Origin: an uncultured Prevotellaceae bacterium
GTDB lineage: Bacteria > Bacteroidota > Bacteroidia > Bacteroidales > Bacteroidaceae
DNA length: 49,138 bases
Reading direction: 5' to 3'
NCBI GenBank assembly: GCA_900320845.1
Contig: ONTS01000021.1
Coordinates: forward strand, 2,421 to 51,558
Within the stretch, counting starts at the first letter, position 1, and each line of letters starts with the position of its first letter. Both the position numbers and the translations under genes were made by a program. Under the pieces are notes generated by a model that worked only from the letters and a program-made list of their open reading frames with translations, was not told the DNA's origin and did not search any database. Positions 1 through 8,773 of this stretch are shown here, one piece after another.

Positions 1-84
1 CTTACATTGGGGGGGGGGGGGACACGGACGCTCACCGCAGCCTGCCGGCAGCAGGGCGGCGACTTGAGCGAAGAGAGCATCCAT
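1..84 (-). CDS. possible partial ORF running off the left edge through a poly-C tract
   Basis: On the minus strand an ATG at 84-82 opens a frame that stays open to base 1 (28 codons). It is GC- and Ala/Pro-rich, unlike the AT-rich surroundings, and passes through a 13-base C run (G on the plus strand, 9-21) read as prolines. A Bacteroidota -7-like box (TACTTTTG on the minus strand) lies at 190-197, about 100 bases upstream. I do not recognise the product. It may be spurious, and because the frame crosses a homopolymer the true frame is uncertain. Confidence 0.2.
   Translation of the reverse strand, partial: MDALFAQVAALLPAGCGERPCPPPPQCK
9..21. repeat. 13-base G homopolymer
   Basis: Thirteen consecutive G residues lie close to the window's left edge, next to a GC-rich patch. 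Such tracts slip during replication and are also typical places for assembly breaks. It falls inside a possible minus-strand reading frame. Confidence 0.9.
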
Positions 85-1259
85 GTGGTACATAACAGCG
101 ATATTTAGTGTTAAAAAAATTACTATTCTGTCTGTTTCTTGCCTAAACTCACTCGGCACTGGCTGCCTGAGGAGCAAAAAACTCGGGCACAAAAGTAACA
201 ACTTTCCATAATCCAACCATAATCCAATGTGCAAAAAATGTTAAATTTAATGATTTTTAACAAAAAGTCTTTCCCAGTTAACAACAAGATGCTCGAAAAT
301 GATGTACATGAAGAAGCAGAAAGGTGACATGATGAAGGCGATACCGTGCATTATCTTCGTCAGGTATGTTTTACTACGCAAAGCATACCTTTATGCTTAT
401 GGGTCCGACCGGTAGGGAGATAGAACGCATAAGCCAAAAAGAAGCGCAATGGTACTTCAATGCAGAAAACAGTATGATTATTCCAGAAAGGTCTTTTCCT
501 TATTATTGTTGTCCCCTAAAGGTGAAAAGCGCAATAATTGCCTTTCGCAATGCCTTTAAACAGGCGTTGCGGTTTAAACGTCAGGACAGTCTGACTGATG
601 TCGGACAACACACTCTCATTCCTTGGACTCAGTATGTTACCCCCCCACATGATGAATAATGTGCTTCACTACGTTCCGGCATGCAGTGCGTCCGTCGTAT
701 TCCTGCCGGCAGACAACATGCTGAATGTTCTCCACTCATGATGCAAAATCAGTGATATTGGTAACCAAAATCACCGATATTGAAGACCAAAATCACTGAT
801 TTTGTTATATCAACAGCACTTGACAGCGCTGCCATTATTGCCTGCTGCCGACATGTAGGGCATTCATCACATAGAAGATTATGGCTGTCAGGTAACACTT
901 TTCAGGGATGCTTTGCTTAGCGAAAACATGCCTTTAATCCAACTGCAAATTGAAGGGCGGTATCCTCGTAGATAACTATTAAAAAAGATGTCCACCCCAC
1001 GCTACGGCATGTGTTAAACGCTCAAGCTGTACAAGGGGGAACAGCTAATGTTCTATAAATTGGAATTAATTTGTCAGGAGTCGCTTCGCGAGAAATCTCT
1101 TCAAATCAGAAAACTCTTTTACAACAACTCACTTTGTCAATGATACCAGCTATCAAGTCCATTTGACAGCGTATTTGTAAGATTTGACGAGATTTGTGAG
1201 ATAACTACCTGGAGGGCACTCCTTATAGGTGGGCTAAATACATCGTTTACTTGTTCGAT
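85..1259. other. long gene-poor intergenic region
   Basis: About 1.2 kb without a convincing gene. Contents: a -7-like box on the minus strand (190-197); a tiny hydrophobic minus-strand ORF (351-247, 34 codons, start MHGIAFIMSPFCFF) that could be a small membrane peptide or chance; a 97-codon plus-strand ORF (366-659) with no family resemblance and a biased, cysteine/lysine-rich composition that looks like chance; and a three-copy 22-nt repeat at 744-808. Nothing RNA-like was recognised. Confidence 0.5.
744..808. repeat. three tandem 22-nt units of an AT-rich intergenic repeat
   Basis: Three units begin at 744, 766 and 788, each starting CAAAATCA and followed by a variant of GTGATATTG, giving an exact 22-nt period. 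Unit 1 plus two upstream bases (742-760) is identical over 19 bases to a second site at 41302-41320, far away and also intergenic, so this is a dispersed element and not a local coincidence. Confidence 0.75.
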
Positions 1260-1478
1260 TTATGAATCTTTCTTTTTGAAAAGTCGGCCAATCCTTTTCC
1301 AGGAGTTCCACCCCTTAGCATCAAGATAATTGAATCCTATCAACAGAACGGTAAAGATAACAGCACCAATGAGATAGTGCTTGAAAGACTGAAGCTCCCA
1401 AAATACAGCATCTATGGCTGCAAATATCAACATAAATGCAGCAGCTAAAATAAAAACTTTGAAAATATAGTTCTTCAC
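1260..1478 (-). CDS. small membrane protein, 72 aa, unknown function
   Basis: The protein begins with a hydrophobic helix (about residues 6-26), has a second helix at about 35-52 and ends in a basic tail (WKRIGRLFKKKDS). It is therefore probably a two-helix inner-membrane protein with the charged tail in the cytoplasm. It lies just downstream of hisS on the same strand (79 bp from the hisS stop) and could be its last co-transcribed gene. I do not recognise the family. The clean start, two well-formed helices and the surrounding lack of competing frames make it a likely real gene. Confidence 0.6.
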   Translation of the reverse strand: MKNYIFKVFILAAAFMLIFAAIDAVFWELQSFKHYLIGAVIFTVLLIGFNYLDAKGWNSWKRIGRLFKKKDS

Positions 1479-1556
1479 TTCTCAGTTTATGTTTTGTTTT
1501 GCTAAAATTCGCAAGGATGAATGTCGTGGGTGCGTGTACGGTGTATGGCTGTTGTG

Positions 1557-2921
1557 TCAGTGTGTGGCAAGGCTGGCTATGAGCTCGTCGACAGTAGTCA
1601 CTTTCTGTTCGCCTGTTGTCATATCTTTCACGGTCAGGGTATCGTCTTTCATCTCCTGTTCGCCGACAAATGCCACAAATGGTATCTGCTTGGCATTGGC
1701 ATAGTTCATCTGCTTCCTCATCTTCACGATGTCGGGATAGATTTCTGCCTTGATGCCAGCCCCTCTGAGCTGTGCCAGTCGTGGGAGGATGTATGCTGTC
1801 TCCTTCTCGCCGAAGTTGATGAACAGCAGTTGTGTTCCCTCGACAGCATCTTTCGGGTAGAGATCAAGCTGGTTGAGCACGTCGAAGATACGGTCGGCAC
1901 CGAAGCTTATGCCTACGCCGCTGAGTCCAGGCAGTCCGAAGATGCCCGTCAGGTTGTCGTAGCGGCCACCTCCTACGATGCTTCCTATAGCAACATCAAG
2001 GGCTTTGACCTCGAAGATAGCACCCGTGTAGTAGTTGAGACCACGTGCCAGGGTGAGATCAAGCTGCACTTCGTTCTTAAGGTCGCACAAGGCGACAGTT
2101 GATAGGATGTAACGTGTCTCCTCTACGCCCTTCATGCCTATGGAAGAGTCTTTGAGTACGCCGGCAATGACGTCCAACTTCTCTTCGTTGGTGCCTTGCA
2201 GGGTGATGATGGGCTGTAGCAGGGCTATGGCTTCATCGCTGATGCCGGCTTCATGCAACTCGGCATTGACACCATCGGGCCCTATCTTATCCATCTTGTC
2301 CATGGCAACGGTGATGGGTACTATCTTGTCGGCTTCACCTATCATCTCTGCGATGCCGGAGAGTATCTTGCGATTGTTGATCTTTATCTGCACACGTATG
2401 CCGAAACGTTGGAATACGGTGTCGATAATCTGCATAAGTTCAACCTCATTGATCAGGCTGTCGGACCCTACCACATCAGCGTCACACTGGTAGAACTCGC
2501 GATAGCGTCCTTTCTGCGGTCGGTCGGCGCGCCATACAGGTTGTATCTGGTAGCGACGGAACGGCATCTGCAGCTCATCGCGGTGCATGACGACGTAGCG
2601 TGCGAAGGGAACGGTGAGGTCGTAGCGCAATCCTTTCTCGCATAGCAGTGCTGCCAGGCGATTGGTGTTGCGTTCGGTGAGCTCCTCGTCGGACACTTTT
2701 TGAAGGAAATTGCCACTGTTGAGAATTTTGAACAGCAGTTTGTCGCCTTCTTCACCGTATTTGCCTAACAATGTGGAGAGAGTCTCCATGGATGGCGTCT
2801 CTATCTGACGATAGCCATAGAGGGCATAGACTTCGCGGATGGTGTTGAAGATATAGTTTCGTTTCGACATCTCTTCAGGTGAGAAGTCGCGTGTGCCTTT
2901 GGGGATAGATGGTTTATTCAT
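1557..2921 (-). CDS. hisS: histidine--tRNA ligase
   Basis: Class II aminoacyl-tRNA synthetase that charges tRNA-His. Visible family motifs are [14 protein letters not shown], the motif-2 region [19 protein letters not shown], the histidine-binding [12 protein letters not shown] and the motif-3 region [15 protein letters not shown]-terminal anticodon-binding domain (about 350-454) ends in TVDELIASL. The length of 454 aa is normal for Bacteroidota HisRS. The start ATG overlaps the stop of the upstream Fur-like gene by 4 bases (2918-2921), so the two are translationally coupled. The operon probably runs fur-like, hisS and perhaps the small membrane protein after it. Confidence 0.97.
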   Translation of the reverse strand: MNKPSIPKGTRDFSPEEMSKRNYIFNTIREVYALYGYRQIETPSMETLSTLLGKYGEEGDKLLFKILNSGNFLQKVSDEELTERNTNRLAALLCEKGLRYDLTVPFARYVVMHRDELQMPFRRYQIQPVWRADRPQKGRYREFYQCDADVVGSDSLINEVELMQIIDTVFQRFGIRVQIKINNRKILSGIAEMIGEADKIVPITVAMDKMDKIGPDGVNAELHEAGISDEAIALLQPIITLQGTNEEKLDVIAGVLKDSSIGMKGVEETRYILSTVALCDLKNEVQLDLTLARGLNYYTGAIFEVKALDVAIGSIVGGGRYDNLTGIFGLPGLSGVGISFGADRIFDVLNQLDLYPKDAVEGTQLLFINFGEKETAYILPRLAQLRGAGIKAEIYPDIVKMRKQMNYANAKQIPFVAFVGEQEMKDDTLTVKDMTTGEQKVTTVDELIASLATH

Positions 2922-3448
2922 GGTGTGGTGTGAGTATTGTTCTTCTTTATCTTAGCGCACGACTTGCATATACCATATATATATAATGTGAAGTGCTCTT
3001 TCTGAAAATGTGGCCATCGTGCGTTGTTTATCACTTTGGTAACCGCCTTGCTCTTATAGCGCTGTACCTTTCCGCACTGTGTACAGATCTGTCTGCAGAT
3101 GCCTTCCTGATGCAGTGCCCGTTCGTAGCAGGTGGTGTCCTTGAGACGATGGGAAACGACGAGATGAATCTGCTCAAATAGCTTAATGCTGTTGTAGAGC
3201 GTCGTCTTGCTGACGTGGGTGTGTCGTTGCTTGAGCTGTTGTTGCAGCTCGTCTATGGTAAACAGGTTTTCGTTACCATATATGGCTTTCAGTAACATCT
3301 CACGTTCGGGTGTCTTTCTGCCACCGGTGCGTTTGATGTAGTCAGAAAGTACAGCCAAAGCCTCTTCCAGTTCGGAAGAGAATCCGCCTCTCATCTGCTT
3401 GGCAGTGAAGAGGGAGAGCTCTTTAGCTGATGACTTGCCTGCTGCCAT
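2918..3448 (-). CDS. Fur-family transcriptional regulator with altered metal-binding region
   Basis: A 176-aa protein with the Fur winged helix (about residues 35-95; the recognition helix includes [13 protein letters not shown]) and the two structural zinc Cys pairs, CTQC and CKSC near the C-terminus. The histidine cluster that normally precedes the first Cys pair (HHHHH or HHDH) is replaced by [11 protein letters not shown]. The regulatory metal site is therefore degenerate, while the structural zinc site looks intact. It has a longer N-terminal extension than classic Fur. It overlaps hisS by 4 bases and begins 27 bp after the valS stop, so it may be part of a valS-fur-hisS unit. The regulated genes and inducer cannot be read from the sequence. 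Confidence 0.85.
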   Translation of the reverse strand: MAAGKSSAKELSLFTAKQMRGGFSSELEEALAVLSDYIKRTGGRKTPEREMLLKAIYGNENLFTIDELQQQLKQRHTHVSKTTLYNSIKLFEQIHLVVSHRLKDTTCYERALHQEGICRQICTQCGKVQRYKSKAVTKVINNARWPHFQKEHFTLYIYGICKSCAKIKKNNTHTTP

Positions 3449-3475
3449 GTGTGGTAGTGTTGAAACGATGTGCAG

Positions 3476-6097
3476 TTATTGGTTGAGGATGGCGCGAATG
3501 GCGGCAATCTTTTCCAGGGTGTCCTGTTCTTTCTTACGTTCTAATGCTACGACTTGTTCGGGAGCGTTGGCAACAAACTTCTCGTTGCTGAGTTTCTTGC
3601 GTATTCCAGCCAGGAATCCTTCGAGGTGTTTGAGCTGTGCTTCCTGCTTGGCGCGGTCGGCTTCTGTCTCGACGAGTGCGCCCAATGGTACGGCATATTC
3701 GTAGGTGCCGACCATGAAGGGGATGGCGTCTGTGGCACGGCTGTCCATTGTCTGCACGTCAGACACGTTGCTCATCTTCTGCATCAGGGTGTTGTATGCC
3801 TCCAGATGGTTGGTGCCGATGGCTTGCAGGGTGAGTGCCTCGCGCGGGGAGATGTTCTTCTGGTTGCGTATCATACGAATGTTGCTCACCACCTGCATCA
3901 CCATCTCCATGTCGGCAGCCAGCTGTTGGTCGGCAGCCACAGGTGACAGGATGTGCAGTTGTTCGCGCATGATGGATGCCCCCTTGTCGCGCTCAACGAT
4001 ATTCTGCCACAATTCCTCTGTGATAAACGGCATGAAGGGATGGAGCATCTTGAGTAATGTGTCAATGAATTGCAGGGTTGCATCCATGGTGGCCTTGTCG
4101 ATGGGTGCACCGTAAGCAGGTTTCACCATTTCGAGATACCAGCCGGAGAATTCGTCCCAGAACAGCTTGTAGACGGTCATCAGCGCTTCGCTGATGCGAT
4201 AGCGTGCAAACTGTTCGTTGAGTTCGGTGTTCACCATGCGCAGACGTGCCTCAAACCAAGCTATGGCTTGTGCGTTTTCGGCAGGCTGCGACAAGGTGTC
4301 ATCAACTTCCCAACCCTTGATGAGACGGAAGGCATTCCAAATCTTGTTGCAGAAGTTGCGTCCCTGTTCGCACAATGTTTCGTCAAAAAGGATGTCGTTG
4401 CCGGCAGGAGCAGACAACATCATACCCATACGTACGCCGTCGGCGCCGTAGTGGTCGATAAGTTCTATGGGGTCGGGGGAGTTGCCGAGACTCTTTGACA
4501 TCTTACGTCCCTGTTTGTCGCGAACGATACCCGTGAAGTAAACATTGCGGAAGGGCATGTCAGAGCGGTACTCATAGCCAGCCATAATCATTCGTGCTAC
4601 CCAGAAGAAGATGATGTCGGGACCGGTAACAAGGTCGGCAGTGGGGTAGTAGTAGCCAATCTCTTTGTTGTCGGGATTGTTGATGCCGTCGAATACAGAG
4701 ATGGGCCACAGCCATGAAGAGAACCATGTGTCGAGACAGTCCTCATCTTGCTGTATGTCGTCAATGGCGAGGTTGGCGTTGCCACTCTGTTGTCGCAAAG
4801 AATGCAATGCCTGTTCGGCATCCTCTGCCACTGCAACGTGGTTCTGATAGTAGTAAGCAGGTATTCGGTGCCCCCACCAAAGCTGTCGGCTGATGCACCA
4901 GTCTTTGATGTTCTCCAACCAATGGCGATACGTGTTCTTGTACTTGGCTGGATGGAACTTTATCTCGTCGTTCATAACCGGCGGCAAAGCGATGTCGGCA
5001 AAATGCTGCATGGAGAGGAACCACTGTGTGGACAATTTAGGTTCAATGGGCACATGAGTGCGCTCGGAGAACCCCACTTTGTTGGTGTAGTCTTCCATCT
5101 TTTCCATGAGTCCAGCTTCCTGCAGATCGTGAGCAATCTTCTTGCGCACCTCCATGCGGTCTATGCCAACATAGAGCCCTGCTGCTTCGGACAGTGTTCC
5201 GTCATCATTGAAGATGTCGATGGTGTCAAGGTTGTGCTTGAGTCCAAGAGCATGGTCGTTGATGTCGTGAGCCGGGGTGACCTTCAGACAACCAGTACCG
5301 AATTCAATATCCACATATTCGTCTTCAATGACAGGAATCTGTCGTCCTACAAGAGGAACGATGACGTGCTTGCCGCGCAGCCATTGGTTCTTTGGGTCGG
5401 CGGGGTTGATGCACATGGCGGTGTCGCCCATGATGGTCTCGGGACGTGTTGTAGCAACGATGGCATAGCGTTCGGGGTCTTCCACCACACGATAGCGAAG
5501 GTAGTAGAGCTTGGAGTGTTCCTCTTGGTATACCACCTCTTCGTCGGAGAGTGCCGTCTTGGCTTTCGGGTCCCAGTTTACCATACGCACTCCACGGTAT
5601 ATATAACCTTTATTATATAGGTCGCAGAATACTTTTATCACCCCTTTGGATCTTACTTCGTCCATAGTGAAAGCTGTTCGTGCCCAATCGCATGATGCTC
5701 CGAGACGACGGAGTTGCTTCAGGATGATGCCTCCATGCTCGTGGGTCCAGTCCCAAGCATGTTTCAGGAAATCGTCACGGCTTAGGTCTTTCTTCTCAAT
5801 GCCCTGTTCAGCCAGTCGTGCAACGACTTTTGCCTCAGTGGCGATGGAGGCGTGGTCGGTGCCGGGAACCCAGCAGGCATTCTTTCCCTCCATACGAGCC
5901 CGGCGGACAAGGATGTCTTGAATGGTGTTGTTGAGCATGTGTCCCATGTGCAGCACACCCGTCACATTGGGCGGGGGGATGACTATGGTGTAAGGTTCAC
6001 GTGAGTCGGGCTCAGAATGAAACAAATTGTGGGACAACCAGTATTCGTACCACTTGGTCTCGACATTTGTCGGGTCGTATTTTGTAGCTGATGTCAT
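3476..6097 (-). CDS. valS: valine--tRNA ligase
   Basis: Class I aminoacyl-tRNA synthetase of 873 aa, normal for ValRS. The HIGH motif is in [15 protein letters not shown] near residue 40. The CP1 editing domain includes [13 protein letters not shown]. The KMSKS motif is in [10 protein letters not shown], followed by the anticodon-binding domain and the ValRS C-terminal coiled coil (last ~65 residues, rich in Lys/Glu and containing [17 protein letters not shown]). The start at 6097 gives the standard N-terminus ([16 protein letters not shown]). It is encoded upstream of the fur-like gene and hisS, on the same strand with short gaps. Confidence 0.97.
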   Translation of the reverse strand: MTSATKYDPTNVETKWYEYWLSHNLFHSEPDSREPYTIVIPPPNVTGVLHMGHMLNNTIQDILVRRARMEGKNACWVPGTDHASIATEAKVVARLAEQGIEKKDLSRDDFLKHAWDWTHEHGGIILKQLRRLGASCDWARTAFTMDEVRSKGVIKVFCDLYNKGYIYRGVRMVNWDPKAKTALSDEEVVYQEEHSKLYYLRYRVVEDPERYAIVATTRPETIMGDTAMCINPADPKNQWLRGKHVIVPLVGRQIPVIEDEYVDIEFGTGCLKVTPAHDINDHALGLKHNLDTIDIFNDDGTLSEAAGLYVGIDRMEVRKKIAHDLQEAGLMEKMEDYTNKVGFSERTHVPIEPKLSTQWFLSMQHFADIALPPVMNDEIKFHPAKYKNTYRHWLENIKDWCISRQLWWGHRIPAYYYQNHVAVAEDAEQALHSLRQQSGNANLAIDDIQQDEDCLDTWFSSWLWPISVFDGINNPDNKEIGYYYPTADLVTGPDIIFFWVARMIMAGYEYRSDMPFRNVYFTGIVRDKQGRKMSKSLGNSPDPIELIDHYGADGVRMGMMLSAPAGNDILFDETLCEQGRNFCNKIWNAFRLIKGWEVDDTLSQPAENAQAIAWFEARLRMVNTELNEQFARYRISEALMTVYKLFWDEFSGWYLEMVKPAYGAPIDKATMDATLQFIDTLLKMLHPFMPFITEELWQNIVERDKGASIMREQLHILSPVAADQQLAADMEMVMQVVSNIRMIRNQKNISPREALTLQAIGTNHLEAYNTLMQKMSNVSDVQTMDSRATDAIPFMVGTYEYAVPLGALVETEADRAKQEAQLKHLEGFLAGIRKKLSNEKFVANAPEQVVALERKKEQDTLEKIAAIRAILNQ

Positions 6098-6196
6098 TGT
6101 GAATATGAGATTTGTTTATGTTTTACACTTATGTAGTTATCACACTGTTCGGGATGATGTCTTCTTTATGTTTTGTCCTATTAATATGGTAATAGG

Positions 6197-7417
6197 TTAC
6201 TTGGTAAGTTGGTTCTTTGTGGTAATGAGTCGGTTTATTTCGTCAAACTCATCACCCATGTTGAGGTTCAGATATATGGTATATAGCACCTTTGCCCATT
6301 TCTGTTGCTGCTTGGGTTGTTCCTCACGCACTCGCAACATGAAGGGTAGACTTTTGCGATAGAGCTGTGTGATGGTGTCGCGTGTCTTTTTGTCGCGTTG
6401 CATTTTTTTATCAAGTCTGATGGCTTCGTCGAAGTAAGCAAGACCAATGTTGTAGTATGCTTCAATGAAGTCGTCGTCCTCGGCGATGAGGTCTTCGCAG
6501 ATGTCAATACATTGTGAGTACTTTCCTGTGTTGAGCAGCAGTGTGCTTTGTGCAAATCGGAAAGAAGGGTTGAGACTGTCAATGCGCAATGCTTGGTTGA
6601 CAAATGTCATGGCACTGTCGGTTTGTTGGCAGTTGATGTAGTGGTCGACAATGCGTGGGAAAAAGTAGGTAAAGTGAGGATTGATGTTGAATCCTTGCTT
6701 CAGTGTATTGAAATAGTTGACAGTGTCTTTCAGCTGATTGTATGCCTCAGCTTTGAACTGATAGACGTATTCTTTGTTTCTTGGTATTTTGGCAGCCAAT
6801 GCCGAATGTTTGAGTACTTCTTCCGGTTGGTTTAGTTTGAATGCACAATACATGGCTCCGTATGCCGCTCTTGGCATGAGACTGTCGTTGTCGGCATAGT
6901 TGTATTGTGTGTAGAGTGGGTGAGTGGCAGTGTTAAGATAGTGATTGAAGAATGTGGCGGCCTTCTCATATTGTTGTTTATTGGAGAAGAAATGTCCTCC
7001 GTTGAGCAGGTTGGGGCGGATGCTGTTGAGATACGCCACATGACGCTCTCGCCACTTACCATAACGTTTTGAGGGTTTTTCTTTTTGCGATTCGATACTG
7101 TCCAAATGTTCTATAACGGTGAACATCTTCAACGTGTTGTTGAATAAAGCCGTAGTATCGTATTTTTGTTTAAGGTACAACTTCTCGTTGCCTTGTTCGT
7201 ATTGTTTCTTTACTGCTTCGAACAAAGTGAGATGTATCTTGGTGTTGGTGATGTTGTTGCTGTCTTTGAGCAACCCCGTCATGAGTTTTTCTGCCTTTTC
7301 GAGTTCCTTGCCTGTCTTAATGAGCTGTTGTGCCTGTTGAATAGTTTTTTTCTGGGCAGACATACCAAGCGGCATGCCGGTCAACAATACGGCTACAAGG
7401 AATAGGAAAGGTCTCAT
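6197..7417 (-). CDS. secreted TPR-repeat protein (paralogue of the next gene)
   Basis: A 406-aa protein with an N-terminal signal peptide (hydrophobic stretch then GMSAQKK, cleavage near residue 21), so periplasmic. The remainder is helical with TPR-like repeats in the C-terminal half (for example YNIGLAYFDEAIRLDKKM). It shares a block with the neighbouring 396-aa protein: SIRPNLLNGGHF here against NIRPFLINGGEAA there, followed in both by an aromatic-rich helix and a PL(Y/F) turn. The two genes are probably diverged tandem duplicates. They are separated by a 12-bp hairpin, so the level of this gene may differ from its partner's. No enzymatic motif is visible; a scaffold or envelope-assembly role is only a guess. 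Confidence 0.75.
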   Translation of the reverse strand: MRPFLFLVAVLLTGMPLGMSAQKKTIQQAQQLIKTGKELEKAEKLMTGLLKDSNNITNTKIHLTLFEAVKKQYEQGNEKLYLKQKYDTTALFNNTLKMFTVIEHLDSIESQKEKPSKRYGKWRERHVAYLNSIRPNLLNGGHFFSNKQQYEKAATFFNHYLNTATHPLYTQYNYADNDSLMPRAAYGAMYCAFKLNQPEEVLKHSALAAKIPRNKEYVYQFKAEAYNQLKDTVNYFNTLKQGFNINPHFTYFFPRIVDHYINCQQTDSAMTFVNQALRIDSLNPSFRFAQSTLLLNTGKYSQCIDICEDLIAEDDDFIEAYYNIGLAYFDEAIRLDKKMQRDKKTRDTITQLYRKSLPFMLRVREEQPKQQQKWAKVLYTIYLNLNMGDEFDEINRLITTKNQLTK

Positions 7418-7463
7418 GAGGTATAAAAAGATATAAAAGAGATAGCGAAAATAATCAGTGTTT

Positions 7464-7503
7464 AGGAGTTGGATGCAAAGTAAAACTTATACATCCAACT
7501 CCT
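7464..7503 (-). terminator. 12-bp hairpin between the two TPR genes
   Basis: A perfect 12-bp inverted repeat (7464-7475 with 7492-7503, AGGAGTTGGATG) with a 16-base loop lies between the 396-aa TPR gene and its downstream paralogue. There is no strong T run, so it may be an attenuator or processing stem as easily as a full terminator. Confidence 0.55.
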
Positions 7504-7543
7504 TATTTATAGCACGTTATATCGTGTATGATGTTCAGTTGTA

Positions 7544-8734
7544 TCAGTTAGCGTCAGCCTCTGCTGCCTTTGTGCGGTCGTCGTTAGGACCATAGAGAGC
7601 ATAGTAGCAGCGGAAGAGAGCATATCCCCAGTTGGAACCTTCCTTCTTCGGGTCGATTCTCTTAGCCTTCTCGAGATTTTCTTTTGCCTCTTCGTAGTAT
7701 TTGTTCAGCTCTTTTTTGGCCTCGGGAGTAATCCTTCCCTTAATCTTTTCTTCGGCCTTGCTGGCTTTGTCGAGCAGACATGCGCCGAGGAAGGTTAGAA
7801 CCTGAGGCTCTTCGGGCTTTGCGCTGAGTGCTTTGCGGAAGTTGGCGATAGCATCGTCAAGCTCCTGCTTCTGCATAGCTCTCTGTCCACGGATGTTCCA
7901 AACGACAAAGTTGTTGGGATCCTGAGCCAGTTTCTTCTCAAACACGACATCCATCTTGTCGTTCATGCCGAGGTCAGAGTAGGTCTGTACGAGTGTACCG
8001 AAGAGAAGGTCGCTCTCGGGATATTTAGCCAATGCTTCTTCAACTTTACCAGCGAATGCGATAGAGTCGGTGCGGCTGTGGAGACCTTGACTGGCAGCAG
8101 CAAGCTTCAGCTCCATAGCTTCGTTAGCCTTTTTAGGATCCTTCATAGCGATGTCGGTATATTTGTCAACACCTGCATAGTCTTTAACCTGCATGCCTAA
8201 TACAGCTGCATAGTAAGCAATTTCGCCTACATACTGGTCGCCGCTCTTATCAACTTCGTCGAAGAGAGGATCTACAGAGCTGTCAACATACATACCCCAG
8301 AACTTGTATGCACGGGGGAAGTCGTTGTTCTGACGTGCAGCCTCGCCACCATTGATGAGGAACGGACGGATGTTGTAGAGACGGTCGCGGTTCTTGGTGT
8401 AGAACTTAGGTTTAACCTGTCCCTTGTCGTTGGGCTGCTGGTCGTACTTGTTGCATTCAAAAGCGTTCACATAAGCATTGTAGAGTGCATCGTAGAAGTC
8501 TTCAGACTGTGTCTCAGAACTTCCTTCCTTTTCAATAGCAGGCCACATAATGTCAACAAGCTTATTGTAGCACTTTGCTTTTGCTTCTGCAGAGAGGTTT
8601 GCCAGATTACTCTGAAGCAGTGAGGCTGCCTGGTCATAATCTTTCATTTTCATGATTTGCTTAGCCACGTCGCCTTGAGCGAATACTGTTGCGGAAAAAA
8701 GAACCGCAATGGCCAGAATGAATGTCTTTTTCAT
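7544..8734 (-). CDS. secreted TPR-repeat protein downstream of gyrA
   Basis: A 396-aa protein with a clear signal peptide (MKKTFILAIAVLFSATVFAQG, cleavage after AQ). TPR-like helical pairs follow, the clearest near the C-terminus (FVVWNIRGQRAMQKQELDDAIANFRKAL is split over one repeat, then PQVLTFLGACLLDKASKAE). The C-terminal region is Lys/Glu-rich. It begins 39 bp after the gyrA stop with no terminator seen, so it is likely co-transcribed with gyrA. It is homologous to the downstream 406-aa gene. The exact role is unknown; TPR proteins of this type act as binding scaffolds in the periplasm. Confidence 0.8.
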   Translation of the reverse strand: MKKTFILAIAVLFSATVFAQGDVAKQIMKMKDYDQAASLLQSNLANLSAEAKAKCYNKLVDIMWPAIEKEGSSETQSEDFYDALYNAYVNAFECNKYDQQPNDKGQVKPKFYTKNRDRLYNIRPFLINGGEAARQNNDFPRAYKFWGMYVDSSVDPLFDEVDKSGDQYVGEIAYYAAVLGMQVKDYAGVDKYTDIAMKDPKKANEAMELKLAAASQGLHSRTDSIAFAGKVEEALAKYPESDLLFGTLVQTYSDLGMNDKMDVVFEKKLAQDPNNFVVWNIRGQRAMQKQELDDAIANFRKALSAKPEEPQVLTFLGACLLDKASKAEEKIKGRITPEAKKELNKYYEEAKENLEKAKRIDPKKEGSNWGYALFRCYYALYGPNDDRTKAAEADAN

Positions 8735-8773
8735 GATTCGTTGTTTTTATGGTAGTTGATAATTTGATGTTCT

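Noticed and set aside
366-659. 97-codon plus-strand ORF in the left gene-poor region
   Set aside because: No recognisable motif, odd composition, weak start context; looks like a chance frame.
744-808. Possible CRISPR array
   Set aside because: The units are contiguous at 22 nt with no unique spacers, and no cas genes are near.
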